Source of the DNA: Rhizopus arrhizus
Taxonomy: Eukaryota > Mucoromycota > Mucoromycetes > Mucorales > Rhizopodaceae
DNA length: 64,000 bases
Direction: 5' to 3'
NCBI GenBank assembly: GCA_024220505.1
Contig: JAKZZE010000002.1
Location: forward strand, 1,116,001-1,180,000
The notes under the pieces were generated by a model, which saw only the letters and a program-made list of their open reading frames with translations, was not told the origin of the DNA and did not search any database. Below, piece by piece: positions 10,763-23,744 of this stretch (positions within the stretch are counted from its first letter, which is position 1; each line of letters begins with the position of its first letter). The translations under genes and the position numbers were made by a program.

Positions 10763-13719
10763 ATGGCTGAAGAGCAACACAAGGCCAAGATCACTGGTGA
10801 TTTGCACCAACTCACTGTAGAAGATCTTTATGATAAAGATAAATATGATCTTTCTACTATGGAACAAGAAGATGTAATGCAAATCTTGCAGTATGTATTC
10901 ATATGTGTGCAACTCGAATGATGTTATTAATTTTCACGATAGAACTCAACCTGATGGTTTGACAACTGAGGAAGTCAACAGACGTATCGAAAAGTTTGGC
11001 CGTAACAAGCTCGAAACAAAGGAAATCAACCCTATCCTTCAATTCTTGGGTTTCATGTGGAACCCTCTTTCTTGGGTTATGGAAGCTGCTGCTATCGTTG
11101 CTATTGCTCTCTCTAACGGTGAAGGCAAGGCTCCTGATTACCCTGATTTTATTGGTATCGTCCTCTTGTTGATTGCCAACGCTGTTATCGGTTTCTTGGA
11201 AGAACGTCAAGCTGGTAACGCTGTGAAGGCACTCATGGATTCGCTCGCTCCCGAATGTAAAGTCCGTCGTGATGGTGAATGGAAAACCCTTGAAGCTAGT
11301 GAACTCGTACCTGGTGATATCATCAATATTAAACTTGGTGATGTTGTTCCTGCCGATGGTCGTTTGCTTCAAGTAAGCTTAAAATTTTTACTAGTTACTT
11401 TTCTATACTTACAATTAATTCTAGGCTCATGGTGATGTCTCTATCGATCAAGCTGCTCTCACTGGTGAATCTTTACCCGTTGGTAAGGAAGCTGGTGATG
11501 AAGTTTTCTCTGGTTCTACTGTAAAGCAAGGTGAAGCTGAAGCTGTTGTCATCGGTACTGGTACCAACACCTTCTTTGGTCGTGCTGCTAAGCTTGTTGG
11601 TGAAGCTGGTGATGATGTTGGTCACTTGCAGAGTATCCTTGCAAAGATTGGTAACTTTTGTTTGATTACCATCACTCTCTTTTTGGTCATTGTCATCATT
11701 GTTGAATATGCTCGTTTCCACTACAACTACAGACGTGGTATCGATAACATCCTTGTCTTGCTCATTGGTGGTATCCCCATTGCCATGCCTACCGTACTCT
11801 CTGTCACACTTGCTATTGGTGCAAAGCAACTCGCTGAACACATGGCTATCGTTACTCGTATTACTGCTATTGAAGAAATGGCCGCCGTCACAATTTTATG
11901 TTCCGACAAGACGGGTACCCTTACCTTGAACAAGTTGATTGTTGATAAGCCCACGATCAAGACCTACAGCGATGAGTACGACGGTGATGCTGTTATTCAA
12001 TTATCCGCCTACGCCGCTCGTACCGAAAACCAAGATGCTATCGATTTCTGTATCGTAAACTCTTTACCCGAACCCGGTCTTGCCCGCAGTGGCATTACTG
12101 AATTAGAATTCAAGCCTTTCAACCCCGTTGTGAAGCGTACTGAAATTACTTACAAGAGTCAAGCAGATGGCAAGACTTACCGTGTTACCAAAGGTATGTC
12201 CCATACCGTTCTCGATCTCTGTACCCGTGACAAGACTGAAGCTACTATCAAGGCTCTCAACGATGATGTCGATGAATTCGCTCGTCGTGGTCTTCGTGCT
12301 CTTGCTGTTGCCATTGATGAAATTCCCTCTGGTGAAGTCGGTGCTGAAGGCATCGGTTTCAAGCTCGTCGGTCTCTTACCCATCTACGATCCTCCTAGAT
12401 CTGATACAAAGGACACTATTGATCGTGCCATTGCTTTGGGTGTCTCTGTCAAGATGATTACTGGTGATCAACTGGCTATCGCTAAAGAAACTGGTCGTCG
12501 TCTCGGCATGGGTGATAACATGTTCTTGTCTAAGGCCTTGAAGGACGGTCCTCCTGCTGGTTCGGGTTACACTGATGTTGATCAAATGGTTCTCCATGCT
12601 GATGGTTTTGCTGGTGTATACCCTGAACACAAATACGAAATTGTCGAACGTCTTCAAGCTATGGGTTACATGGTTGCCATGACTGGTGATGGTGTTAACG
12701 ATGCTCCTGCTCTTTCTAAGGCTAATGTCGGTGTTGCTGTCGATGATGCTTCCGATGCTGCTCGTTCTGCTGCTGATATTGTGTTGACCTCTCCTGGTCT
12801 TTCCGTCATTGTCGAAGCCATCATTGGTTCTCGTCAAATTTTCCAACGTATGCGTAACTACTCCATCTATACCTGTTCAGTCACCATCCGTATCGTCGTT
12901 GGTTTCTCTATTCTTATCTGGGCCTTCCAATTTGATTTCCCTCCCTTCATGGTTTTGATTATTGCCATGCTGAACGATGGTACAATCATGACGATTTCCA
13001 AGGACCGTGTCCGTCCTTCACCTTATCCTGATGCTTGGAACTTGCGTGAAATTTTCTCATACGCCATTGTCTACGGTCTTTACTTGACTGCTTCTACTGT
13101 TGGTCTCGTTGCTGTCTGTCTCAAGACTGACTTCTTCAACCGTAAGTTTGGTCTCGAACTCTTTACTGACGCCAACGATTACAAGCTCCACTCTATTGTC
13201 TACCTTCAAGTTTCCACCATCTCTCAAGGTTTGATTTTCATCACTCGTTCTCGTGGTTGGTTCTTTACCGAGCGTCCCTCCATCTTGCTTGTCTGTTCTT
13301 TCATCATTGCTCAATTGGTCGCTACCTTCATTGCTGTCTATGCCAACTGGGGCTTTACTCAAATTGAAGGCTGTGGTTGGGGCTGGGCCGGTGTTGCCTG
13401 GGTCTGGAACTTTATCTGGTTTGCTCCTTTGGACCTTGTCAAGTTTGCCATGCAATACTTTTTCGAACCCAAGCAAAGTCATGATCCTGAAGAAGTCAAG
13501 GCCGCCGCTAGTCGTCGTGCCTCTGCCGTGTCTGGTACTTCCTCTGCTCGTTACTACGCTAACCGTACCCGTTCTCTCAAGTCCATGGAACGTCCTCAAA
13601 ACTTTGCAAGCAAACTCATGGGTAAATCTGGAAAGAGAATGGATCCCAAAGAAATGCGTCGTTTGTCCTCTGTTCAAGCTAGCCATGCTGGTAAAGTCTT
13701 GAGTGGAAGCAAGGAATAA
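10763..13719 (+). CDS. PMA1: Plasma-membrane H+-ATPase (P-type, class IIIA)
   Basis: Three exons, 10763-10890, 10943-11372 and 11425-13719, give 950 residues, close to the family length of about 920. The actuator-loop TGES motif is at residues 199-202, the phosphorylated aspartate is D347 in CSDKTGTLT, and the hinge motif TGDGVNDAP is at about 606-614. Hydrophobic helices occur in the expected 2+2+6 pattern. The enzyme couples ATP hydrolysis to proton export and sets the membrane potential that drives nutrient uptake. The C-terminal 90 residues are Ser/Arg-rich ([24 protein letters not shown]) and probably form the autoinhibitory, phosphorylated R-domain. Codon choice is strongly biased to C/T-ending codons, unlike the neighbouring genes, which fits very high expression. 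It converges on the chitin synthase gene with a gap of 197 bp. Confidence 0.96.
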
Positions 13720-13916
13720 TTTTAAATATACACAAATTTTAGAGTTTATAATAAATGTAATTTTTTTTTATATAATATTTCCCATAAAAAAAACTTGATT
13801 TTAATGTTTGTATCTAAATGTGTTTATTTTTTTATGCAATGTACAATCAAAACAAATTGGGAAAGAGGAAGAAATGGGGATGAATAAAATATTTTTAGCT
13901 GGTATGCTGTATTATT

Positions 13917-16689
13917 TTAACCTGTAAAGATTTTCATAAACAAATAGAGCACACATCCAACAAAACGAACGGCTGATAAACCAGCGACAGACCAAAGAAT
14001 GAAACTAAGATAAAGCGTAGCACGCTTATCATAATCACCAAACCACTGCCATACTTCTTGACCATTTAAAATAATAGTCACTAGTATTAAGTTGGAAATG
14101 ATCCAGCAAGTAACAAGCGTGGTTCTGAAAGACTTGTAATAATCTTCTTGCTTTGTCTTTGCATCACGTTTAGTAACCTCGGGTATAGGAGCCACCTTGA
14201 GTTCCATGCAGGCTTCTTCATATTGCTCGTTAAGATCTTTTTGTTCTGTGGGCAAGTCGACCTCAACCTCGTGAACACCGTCTTTGCCCTTTGACGATTT
14301 GACAACACCGAGATCGGTTGAGACAGAGTTATCACCCTTTGTACCCCAAGAGACGTCGTGAGTATTACAAAAAGCATAAATGTTAAGTACATTCGTATAA
14401 CTTGGGGACATGAAGACGTAAGGCACCAGACTGGTGAAAATATGCCAGGGATCTAAAAAGAGACAACTAGAAACGAGGTACATAATGTAGGTCGAGCAGA
14501 CAGAGATGATAACATCTCGGAATGTGCTTTGTTGGATCAAGGCCAAGAAACGAGCATCCGTACTTGACTCGGCAGCATCTACGGCAGAGATAACACCTGC
14601 GACTGTAATCCAAACTGTACAAAAGAGAATGTAACCCATTAAGATGGCAAAGAAAACAATGATCATGAAATAAGCCCATTTGTAACCTTGAGGACGATTA
14701 CCCATGGCAATGATGAATTGAATGATAAGCAGTAAAACATAGACATAATTGAGCACCGTATGAACTACACTAGCAGCACTTGTAGAATAAGGTGGATTGG
14801 GTACAGATTCGATGGAGGTGGTCATGATATAGAAAACGAGATAAAAGTTACCAATGGCAAACCAAGAAAAGATAAGGTTATAAAGCTGGTAAAGATCTTC
14901 AAACATAAACATCAAGCAACGCAAGATGTTATGGTTGGAGCCCCAGACCTTCATCCAATGAACCAAGGCATAGATACCAGCAAAGAATGAACCGTTGAGC
15001 CAACGACGACGTTGAGAGATAAATTCGGCTACTGTATCTGGCACGTCAGTTTCACCATAGGCGTTAGAACAGTAATGCAATACCCAGGCGGCTTCCTTCT
15101 TGGCAACAAGTTCATAACATAAAATACGATCTTCAGCAAGATACATGTTAGCTGTAAAAATATCAGCATCAGCACCGTGCATTTTTTCACCCAAGAAATA
15201 TTTTTCAAGAGGACCGTGACCATGAATATCGTTTTGTAAAGCTGTATAACGGTAAGCAGAGAAGGCACCAGGCAAGACAGAAATGTGGCCAAAAACAGAT
15301 TCTAGTGGTTTATCTAAAATATTGGACATTTTGTATTCAAAGTTTTGAGAAGCAACAAGAGGGTTGAGTAGTAAGGAGCCACGAGGGCCCAACATAGCCT
15401 TAATCTCACCACATGCGCCAGCAACATTCTTATTGATATCAAAACATTTCCAAAGATGATACAGTGAACGACCACCTGGTTTTGTGCCTACATCAATCAA
15501 TACACATACATTGGGCTTGATGAGAGGACCGAATGCTTGAAAAAACCAACGATGAGAGTTAATCTTCTTTTGATTTTTTCTTTAAGACAAAACAAGACTT
15601 GTACTGGCACAACTCCTTTTTCATCTCCCCTAAAGTTCATATCCGCGTCAATAGAAAGCTGAGTTGTATGCTACACAAAAAAAAAAAAAAAAAAAGGAAG
15701 GATTCCTAAATTAGTTAACGCTCATCACGATCAGATTCTTTTTTCTTTACCTCATAAATGTGTGCGGTTACAGGTTTGCCTTCAACCACATTTTTAGCCA
15801 TACCTTCTTGATAGACACCCATTGCAGCCAGAACTGACAATGTACGTGGATGAATCTTGGTACGGCCGTCAGAGACAACACAAACCACAACCTTCTTCCA
15901 ACCCTCGGGTCCCCATGTACTGGATCTATTACGGCTACAAAGGTGAGTGACGTTCTTCATGACACCGTTCATTGTTCTACAGAATAAAACTTCATCTTCC
16001 TATATAATTATTATAAGCTGTCATCTCCCTTCAATACGTATCTAGGCTTACGTTATACATTGTTAACACGATGAATAATTCAGTCTCTCTTCCCAAAAGG
16101 TTTTGTCTCAATTTATAATTTTGCTTTTCAAAGTCTGCAGGATCACAAGTTGCTGCTGTGTATCTCATATGAGTAAATTCATCTTTATCCTTTCTCTTGA
16201 CTCTTTGCAAGTATTTTGTTGGCACAGGATTGTCCAATACCAAGTTACCGCCTGTCAACTTAACCTTACGGACTAGAGAACATTTAAAAAGTCAGCAAAT
16301 TAAGCAAACTATATTTTTTGCTTACTTGTCTTGTATCTTCTTGTTTGTCTTCTAGGACCAATGCCTGTACCCATTTCAGGCCCACCACCGATCATGTTTG
16401 ACTTGTTGTTTGTGAAGCGAACCCCAGCGCCGTTACCATTATCCAAAGTAACGGAGGAAGCAGTAGATTCTGCATTCACTAAGAGTGGTCTTTGGACATC
16501 ATTGGGTGTTGTAGGATCATAAAATGGATTGGATTCATTAGGACTTGTAGGAAATGGGGGAGGGCTATTGTTATTGAATGGAACTTGTTGCATTGGGTAT
16601 TCTTCGCCCCCATATCGGGGCCTTGAAGGTAGCCTTGCAGATGGTATTGGACCATTATTGTCGTTGTTATTATTATTATATGGATACAT
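13917..16689 (-). CDS. Chitin synthase, division 1 (class I-III type), with a homopolymer frameshift in this assembly
   Basis: Four exons on the minus strand: 16689-16326, 16272-16052, 15999-15751 and 15670-13917, about 862 residues. The N-terminus is Asn/Pro-rich and probably disordered. Then come the family blocks [52 protein letters not shown], the catalytic EDRIL and QRRRWLNG, and the C-terminal membrane helices with [20 protein letters not shown]. The enzyme polymerises UDP-N-acetylglucosamine into chitin at the plasma membrane. In exon 4 the T run at 15574-15579 (six bases) is one base short: upstream it reads [15 protein letters not shown] and downstream [12 protein letters not shown] in another frame. 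An intron cannot bridge the two frames. A consensus error or a real null allele are both possible. Confidence 0.9.
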
Positions 16690-17367
16690 TGTGTTCCTTT
16701 TTTCTCTCTCTTTAAAGTAAAAAAAGGAACGTTAGAATATAATGAAGAAAGAGAGAGAAGAGGAAAAGAGAAGAGAAGAGAGAAAGTGGGAAATCAAAAG
16801 TTTTGTTTAAATATAAAAAAAACGTTTTCAATTAAACAAAGTTACACGAATCTTCAAAATCAGGGCTCACAACATAATTTATTTCTGGATTGTCTCTACT
16901 CCACTTCCATTCCGCTCGAAATACTTTTTTTAAAAGCCAAGCCTTAGTGTATGAAGTTTATGTACTTTAGAGAAAGACAAGTATTTATAGTGAAATAAAG
17001 CGGATAAATTTTTATATCTATAAATTAACTTTTTTACACGCGCTTCAAAAGGCGGTCATTAAAGATGACTACCTGAGTATATTAAACACATACACACATT
17101 GACATTTCCAAATGCATTACCATTTAATTATTAATAGTAAATTGCAGTAACTATTTTAATTCTTTATGAAAATCATTTTTAAAACCATTTGTGAAACAAT
17201 ATTTTAAGACAACAGGTTGCTTAGCAACAAGTTTTTTATTGACATCTTTTTCTTTACTGCTTTGTTTCTTAAATGACGTTACACTGCGCATGAAACTTTT
17301 CTGGTATTGAATTTTCACTGGTATTTTTTTTTTATGTCTTTATTCATTTCCATTAACATTGTTAATC
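16690..17367. promoter_or_regulatory. Shared divergent promoter region (chitin synthase and stress-protein gene)
   Basis: The two genes start back to back with 678 bp between them. Near the chitin synthase start is a purine-rich AG/GAAA tract (about 16740-16790). An ATGACGTTAC motif, similar to an ATF/CRE half site, lies near 17272. No reading frame is supported here. Any regulatory function is inferred from position only. Confidence 0.35.
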
Positions 17368-18410
17368 ATGTCTACACTTGTTAAACCAAATGAAAACTAT
17401 GTTAGAGGTGTCTCCTTTGACACAATGACGGACCAAGACCAACCTGATTATTCCTTCACTTTAAGAGGAAAAACACAAGGATATCATCGTACTAGACGTA
17501 GTCGTACTTTTATGGTAGCTACTGACTTGGCCAACTATAGTGATTATGCTCTTGATTGGACACTAGAGGTTAGTCTTATTTACTAACGAAAATGACGTAT
17601 CCTAACAACATTAAAAGAATCTTATGGATGATGGTGATGAAATCATTGTATTGCGAGTGTTAACCGTCGATTTAAGTGGTAAAAATATTAAATACATAGA
17701 TATATTTATACATTTCTTCTAAATTCTTTTCTTTGTATAAAAAGAAAACAAGGTCTATTTACAACAAATGTTACGTAAAGAAGAAACACAATCAAAAGAA
17801 AGGGCCTCGGTGGTCATGAGTAAAATTATGGCAACAGGCGGACCCGATATGAAAGTAAGCACAAATAAATAGAGAAATAACTATAGCGAGCTAAAAGCAA
17901 ATAAAACTTGCAAAGATTAGCGCTGTTATTGAGTTTGTTATTGGAAAAGTGCAAGAAACAATACAAAATATGGTAAAGAAAAACCATAGCGTGTGTCTGT
18001 GGAGGAATACAAAGTTTTTTAATCACAGCATAATCTAGATCTCCGTCTATCAACCTTCGATGCTTATCGTCGGTACGAGAGGCTTATCTGAATTGAAAGG
18101 AATGTTTATTAATAGCGTATCTAAATATTGCTTACAGCATTCACCTATTCCTGTCGTGGTTGTTAGACCAGAAGATAAAGTGAAGAAGCAGCAAGTCAAG
18201 AAGACAAAGAAAACAAATCGTTTAAGTGGCATGTTTCGAATCAGCAGTCACTCAAGCCTCTCAAGTTTGAATTCCAAAGGATCTGAATCTTCAGAAAGTG
18301 AAGAAGAAGATGAAAATGCAAATTTGGAAAAGAAAATGCAGAGATTATCCGTTTTTGAAAAAATTGGCCGTAGATCGAGATCTCCTTCTCCTTCTAGACC
18401 AAGAAAGTAA
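17368..18410 (+). CDS. Universal stress protein (UspA-domain) family protein
   Basis: Five exons, 17368-17568, 17618-17678, 17745-17854, 17916-17972 and 18039-18410, give 266 residues. The UspA fold starts near residue 46 (RTFMVATDLANYSDYALDW), continues with DEIIVLRVLTVD, and ends with the nucleotide-binding signature GTRGLSELKGMFINSVSKY followed by SPIPVVVVRP. That signature matches the G-2X-G-9X-G(S/T) pattern of ATP-binding USPs. The last 75 residues are Lys/Ser/Glu-rich, with a repeated RSRSPSPSR-like end, and lie outside the fold. Fungal members are cytosolic proteins linked to stress responses; the exact role here is unknown. The ATG at 17368 is taken because the in-frame TTG upstream has no support. 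Confidence 0.85.
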
Positions 18411-20344
18411 TTTGCTTTTTTTTTTACCATTCAAAAAGAAAAAGTAGTTAAATCAAGCTTTTTTTCTTCTTTATTTTTCTTTTACTATTCAACATGTAGA
18501 TATATGTGGTTTATAATTGCTTAGTATAAACTCATAGACTTATACATCATGTAATATTGAAAAGAAAAATTGTATTTGATTTATGACTTGTGTGATACAC
18601 AATACCCGTCTTTTTTTCTTTGCATAACGTGCACAGAACTTGCTCCTATTTAAAAAAGAAATCATTTCATCTCCAATGAAGATACATAAGATTTTACACA
18701 ATTCTGTTATGAGAATTCATGTTTTCGTTTCTTGATTCGCGCTTTTATTTTATTATTTTTACTTGGCAGAATGAAGGATAATTTATGTATGAGATAACTT
18801 TAGCTTTCTAAAATCAGGTTAAAAAACCCCATATTGAATATGATATATCTATTTTGCAGTTTAAGACACTGAATATGTATTCATATTCGCGCGCAGGGCA
18901 TATTATCAAAACACACTATATATAATTTTACCAGCTGAAAAGGTTGAAGTATGTTTTTTTTATCGGAGAATATGTACCCATGAACAGATGTTTGTTAACC
19001 ATTATGATCAATACAAATGAGATCGACAAAAGATCTTCCGAAATGGTGTTACTCACATATGTATATACTTATCATTGTATAACTAGTTATCAAAAAAATA
19101 CTACCTTTGATATTTTAAGTTTATATTTCAATAGAAAGAGAGAGACTACAGGCTGTTTTCAATATCAATTCAATATCACTATGTTTTTTAAAATTATACA
19201 ATTTTTTTTAAAAATCCGCGTATTCACTGTACAAAATTATGCTTTTCAGTTACAATAGTACTATTTCAATACTTCAAGGCCGAATGGTACATACAGAGAG
19301 CCTTAGCTTAACCTAGCTTTTTTTTTTATCTTTGCTTTAGATTAGCTTTGAAATATGAATGATATACTCATCTACCTCTATATTATAAAGAACTTGATTT
19401 GTTCTGATACTTTACGTACAATAAAAAATAACATAAGCATTCAAAATACACAGCATACTGATTATACAAGAAGCTAAATTTCAAAACGAATAGATCATTT
19501 GTTATGGCTATCTCTGCCTCCATCAATCAGTTAATACAGTAATCTTTGGATAGCATCGGCATTTATACAGTACTTGAATTTGGATCGGGCACACACGTGT
19601 TCGAGAAAGCTTTGCAAACAAACTTTAATACTTCAAGGCTTTTCAACCTTACACAAATATTGCACGTTGATTAAAAGAGGTGAGAAAAGAAAATGAGTGC
19701 GAGTTCAATCATGATGCCAGAAAGTGCAGTCAAATAGAACATGATGTTCAATATGTAGATTTGTAAGCCAATCGTGTGTGAGCCTGTTAAGATCAAATGT
19801 AGTCATTGGCCAGATCGCCTTGCCTAGTACGGATCCTATATTGAATTCAAAATCCTGCACTTCATTTGCAACAGAGAGGATTCGCCTATGACGGTTTTTG
19901 CGATTTTACAAGTTTCAACGTCAGCTTTGCTTGATGTATTCCAAGCATAAACTTTCTAATTTATAAGCTAGCCAACATAATTAATAATGCAAGTACAGAT
20001 ATCAAGCCCTATGTTCTGTATTTCCTTGCCATTAAGAATAAAATACAAGTTCTAGACTTGAACCAAGCCTTCTGTTTTAATAGAATTTTTTTCTTTGCCA
20101 TTCAGGTAGGTATCAATTATACCACACAATAAAAGAAGTTTTTAATTATGATTAATTTCCAAAGACAGGTAAGAGGGCTTTAAATTAATGATAGGCTGTT
20201 TGCGATGGTCTATCAAAAAAAATGATGATGATCAGTATCCCTTACAATCCATTAAAATAGATATTATTAGTTTTGTAATTTATAATGGAGGGAGTATGTT
20301 CTGCTTGCATGTTTAACTACAAATGTTCACAGATTGTCTAATAG

Positions 20345-20385
<41 letters not shown>

Positions 20386-20713
20386 ACAGTTGTAACATAG
20401 ATCATGAACATTTTCATTCAAATATTATTTTTAGTGAGATAGCTGTACTTATAAAACCATCTTGATTAGATTCACTGCAATATATTTCTTTTTGTTGTTG
20501 TATTGATTTTTTTTTATAAACCAAATAGCATGAAAGGCATTAAAGAAGATATAAAGAATCCCCGTTTGTATAAACATTTTTTTTTGTATGATGGTAAATT
20601 TATTAAAGATATAAATATATATACATTAGTGAAAAGCTCTTGTCCTTTTTCTTTTTCTTTTTTTTTTTTTTTTCATTACTTATAGAAAAAGTTGTATAAA
20701 GGAAAAACATAAA
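18411..20713. other. Long intergenic region without supported genes
   Basis: About 2.3 kb of AT-rich DNA. It has a long T run at about 20347-20382. The phrase AATACTTCAAGGC occurs twice (about 19267 and 19628). The only longer frame (18944-19258) shows no domain, no coding bias and no splice context, so I leave it uncalled. Confidence 0.5.
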
Positions 20714-22694
20714 TTAAACGCGTTCAACTTGACTGACATAACTATTTTTGCCTGCATCTGTATCACTTTGATCATCAGAATCTATAGTTAGAGACTTTTG
20801 TTTTTTATCATATGTAGTATCCGTAGGGATAGTATCCAGGATAGGATCAGGTTCCATGCTTTTACCGGGACCATGGAACCATTTACGAGCACGTAGATAA
20901 TAATATGAAACAGAGGCACCAATGACACCAGTAAAAACAACAATGGCGTAGTTCATATTATCAGGAGTGACAGGATATTCAGTAGGACAGACAAAGAGAA
21001 CAGAAGTTAACAAGATCCAACAGAGGCTGATCAAATTGATTATATCAGAAAAGGGACCCAGATGGAAAGGACCTCGTTTGAATACTTTCCGAGCAACAGT
21101 AAGCTTGAGTGCAATAGGGATAAAATAAGCCATAGAGGAGGCAATCGTATTAACAGACACAATAGCATTAAAAGCAGTTTCATTAATGATATAGAGAAGA
21201 CCAACAACGACAGCAAAGGCCACGTTAAACCAAACAGCATAAATTGGCGTCTTTGTTTTTTGATTGACAGTGGAAAGATATTTGGAAAAGGGCGTTGCAC
21301 CATCCCTTGCAAAGGCATAGACCATCCTTGAGCTACCCAAGGTTAAAGCTGAGCCAGAGAAGAACATGGCACCCATGATGATGGTAGTAAAGACAACAGT
21401 CCATTTATATCCAACGCCATCCAAGAAAACTTTGGTCATTGTAGGAGAGATGTCTGTATCTATAATTTGAGTTTGAAAGTCCTGGACACAGAAATTGACA
21501 GAAACCAAGAAGGCAAAGCCAACGATGGCAGCGGCACCAATGGCATAAAGGATGCCGCGAGGAGCACTACGTGCTGCATCACGAGTTTCATCTGACATAT
21601 GAGCAGCGCTGTCAAATCCGGAAAGAGTGTATTGAGATTGTAAAAGGCCAATTAAGAAAGCATATCCATTTGAGGAAAATCCAGTTTCATTAGCAAAAAA
21701 AGTAAACTAATGATTTAAGATGTTATGCAAGTGCTGTTGATGTGAACAAGAGAAGAAAAACTAAAACATACCACCCATTTACCGCTGGCTTTGTTAGGAG
21801 TTAAGATGAGGGCGACAAGAATCAAAAGTATAGTTCCAATAAGATGCCAATAAAGAGATGTCTGATTGAAGAAACCATTGTATTTTACGCCAACTGAATT
21901 AATAACACCATGAACAAAAGCAATGACAAGGAAAATACCATACTGCCAATAAATGCTAGGATTGTTGTTTGGATCGCTGATGTTAATAATTGAAGCAATA
22001 AATTGAGAAAGACCGAGATCAGCAGAGGTGATGGCGACTATATGAAATTAAATAAGTACTGCTTTTTATTTTCTTTAAATGGCAGTAGATAACGTACCAG
22101 TCTACAAAGAAAATCTAGCATTAGTTAAATATACTTATACAACTATAAGCTAATGAAACGTACCAGTCCAAGCCAGTTACACCAGCCGGTTAGCCAACAC
22201 ATAATAGGGACATATTCGGGAGGAGAAAGTTTAGAAACCCAAATGTAAAGACCACCAGTAATAGGATACGCCGAACAAATCTCAGCAAGTGAAAGACCAA
22301 CACCAAAAGTAAAGATGGATACAAGAATCCAACCCCAAACGACAGCACTTGATCCGCCTGCAATCATTGCATCACCCCACAACTAATGGAAAAAGAAAAA
22401 TTAGCAAACAAATGACAAGGTGATGATACAACATACAGGCGTAAGGCCAGACAGAATTGAACAACAACCAAATGCAATAGAAAAATTGGAGATAGTTGAC
22501 ATTGTCTTTTTCATTTCCTATTCAGAAATTATGCTCTTATTAGTTTACTATCTTAATTTTAATGTTGCATTTGTGTTTACTTGTTTATAACCCATCGAAT
22601 GCAAAAGCTCTTCCTCTGTTTGGAAGCGGTGAGACACACCAGATTCTTCAACTTCATTGTTGGGATGACTCAAGTTACAGTCCATGCCAACCAT
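20714..22694 (-). CDS. Amino-acid/GABA-type permease of the APC superfamily
   Basis: Six exons on the minus strand: 22694-22581, 22517-22437, 22382-22164, 22101-22098, 22037-21772 and 21706-20714, 558 residues. Family landmarks: MSTISNFSIAFGCCSILSGL at the first helix, GLSLAEICSAYPITGGLYIW, and the loop GFDSAAHMSDETRDAARSAP that is highly conserved in fungal GABA/choline/amino-acid permeases. About twelve hydrophobic helices are visible. The substrate cannot be read from the sequence. The fourth exon would be only four bases (ACTG), flanked by GT-AG introns of 62 and 60 nt, and restores the frame exactly. An alternative is one longer intron with a GTTTCA donor at 22159. Two in-frame ATGs (22694 and 22685) could start it. 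Confidence 0.85.
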
Positions 22695-23744
22695 ATAAAT
22701 ATTTTACTTGAGCGGGACGGAATTTTCAATAAAAAAGGTAAAGTAATTGTAAGAGTGTTGTTTTTGAAGGTGAATGATTTAACAAAGGTTTAATCTTATT
22801 TTTTTGGTCAATGTATTTAACTTTCTTTAATAGAAAAAACTAAAAAATAAAAATAAAATACAAAAAATTAAGGCAAGGGGGGAAAGGGGGGAAGAAGGCA
22901 ATTAAAAAGTATCCGTAGATCTGCTTACCCTTTTTATATAAAAGTGCATCTACATTACCGAGATCGCTATTTAAAATGCCTGTGTTTTTATCTGATCTTT
23001 CATTCTTTACTTTTCATTTGTCCATTGCACTGATAGGAAAAAAGACCGACAAAATAGGGAAAAAAATACATTGTGACAAGATAACTCACGTCTCTTACCA
23101 TTTATAACTTTTTTTTTATCTAATTGTCCACTCATATTCTTTCGCTGACAAATAGCTGGTCGTACTATCTTGTTTAATTAGACAATGAAAGTCTTTCTTA
23201 ATACTATTGAAATATGAATCTTTTTCCGATAATGTGTTTAATCCCCACGTTATTCCAAAAAAAGCCTAATTCATGACTAATAGTCTCTGTTTCTCTCATT
23301 TTTCCTATTCTATATTTGTACTTGTCTTAATTCAGTCACCTCTATTCATTGCTTTGTCTATTTAGATAATTATTCAAAATGTTCTAATGTCTTGATTAAA
23401 ATGAGTATTATTTTTATAATGGTTTTAGATAAACCTTATCTGTTCTTGATTTGTCTGACGTAACATTTTCTTTTTCCCACAAGCTTCAGCAAACAAACAA
23501 ATTAGTAAAATTGAAAGTATGACGCCTAAAGCTTGAGAAAATAATTTATTACGATCAAACAGTACTTTTAAGGGCTTAAATAAGAACGCGTTGTTTCAAG
23601 ACACCATAATTGTCCAAGCTAAGTCAAATACAACGTAAAAGAAGCTAAAAATCCCTTATAGGAACAAGGGAAAAACAAAACAAAAAAAAAGGACAGAGGG
23701 GGAGTAGGAAGGAACTTGTAAAGAAATCACTGTTTGTAAATTGG
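22695..23744. other. Intergenic region upstream of the permease
   Basis: AT-rich DNA with no reading frame that looks coding. It contains a G-rich purine tract near 22875-22896 and presumably the permease promoter. Confidence 0.5.

Noticed and set aside
13057..13686. 209-codon minus-strand frame inside PMA1
   Set aside because: It is a shadow of the strongly biased codon use of PMA1. It has no domain and no splice context.
18944..19258. 104-codon frame in the long intergenic region
   Set aside because: Its composition equals the AT-rich background and there is no family signal.
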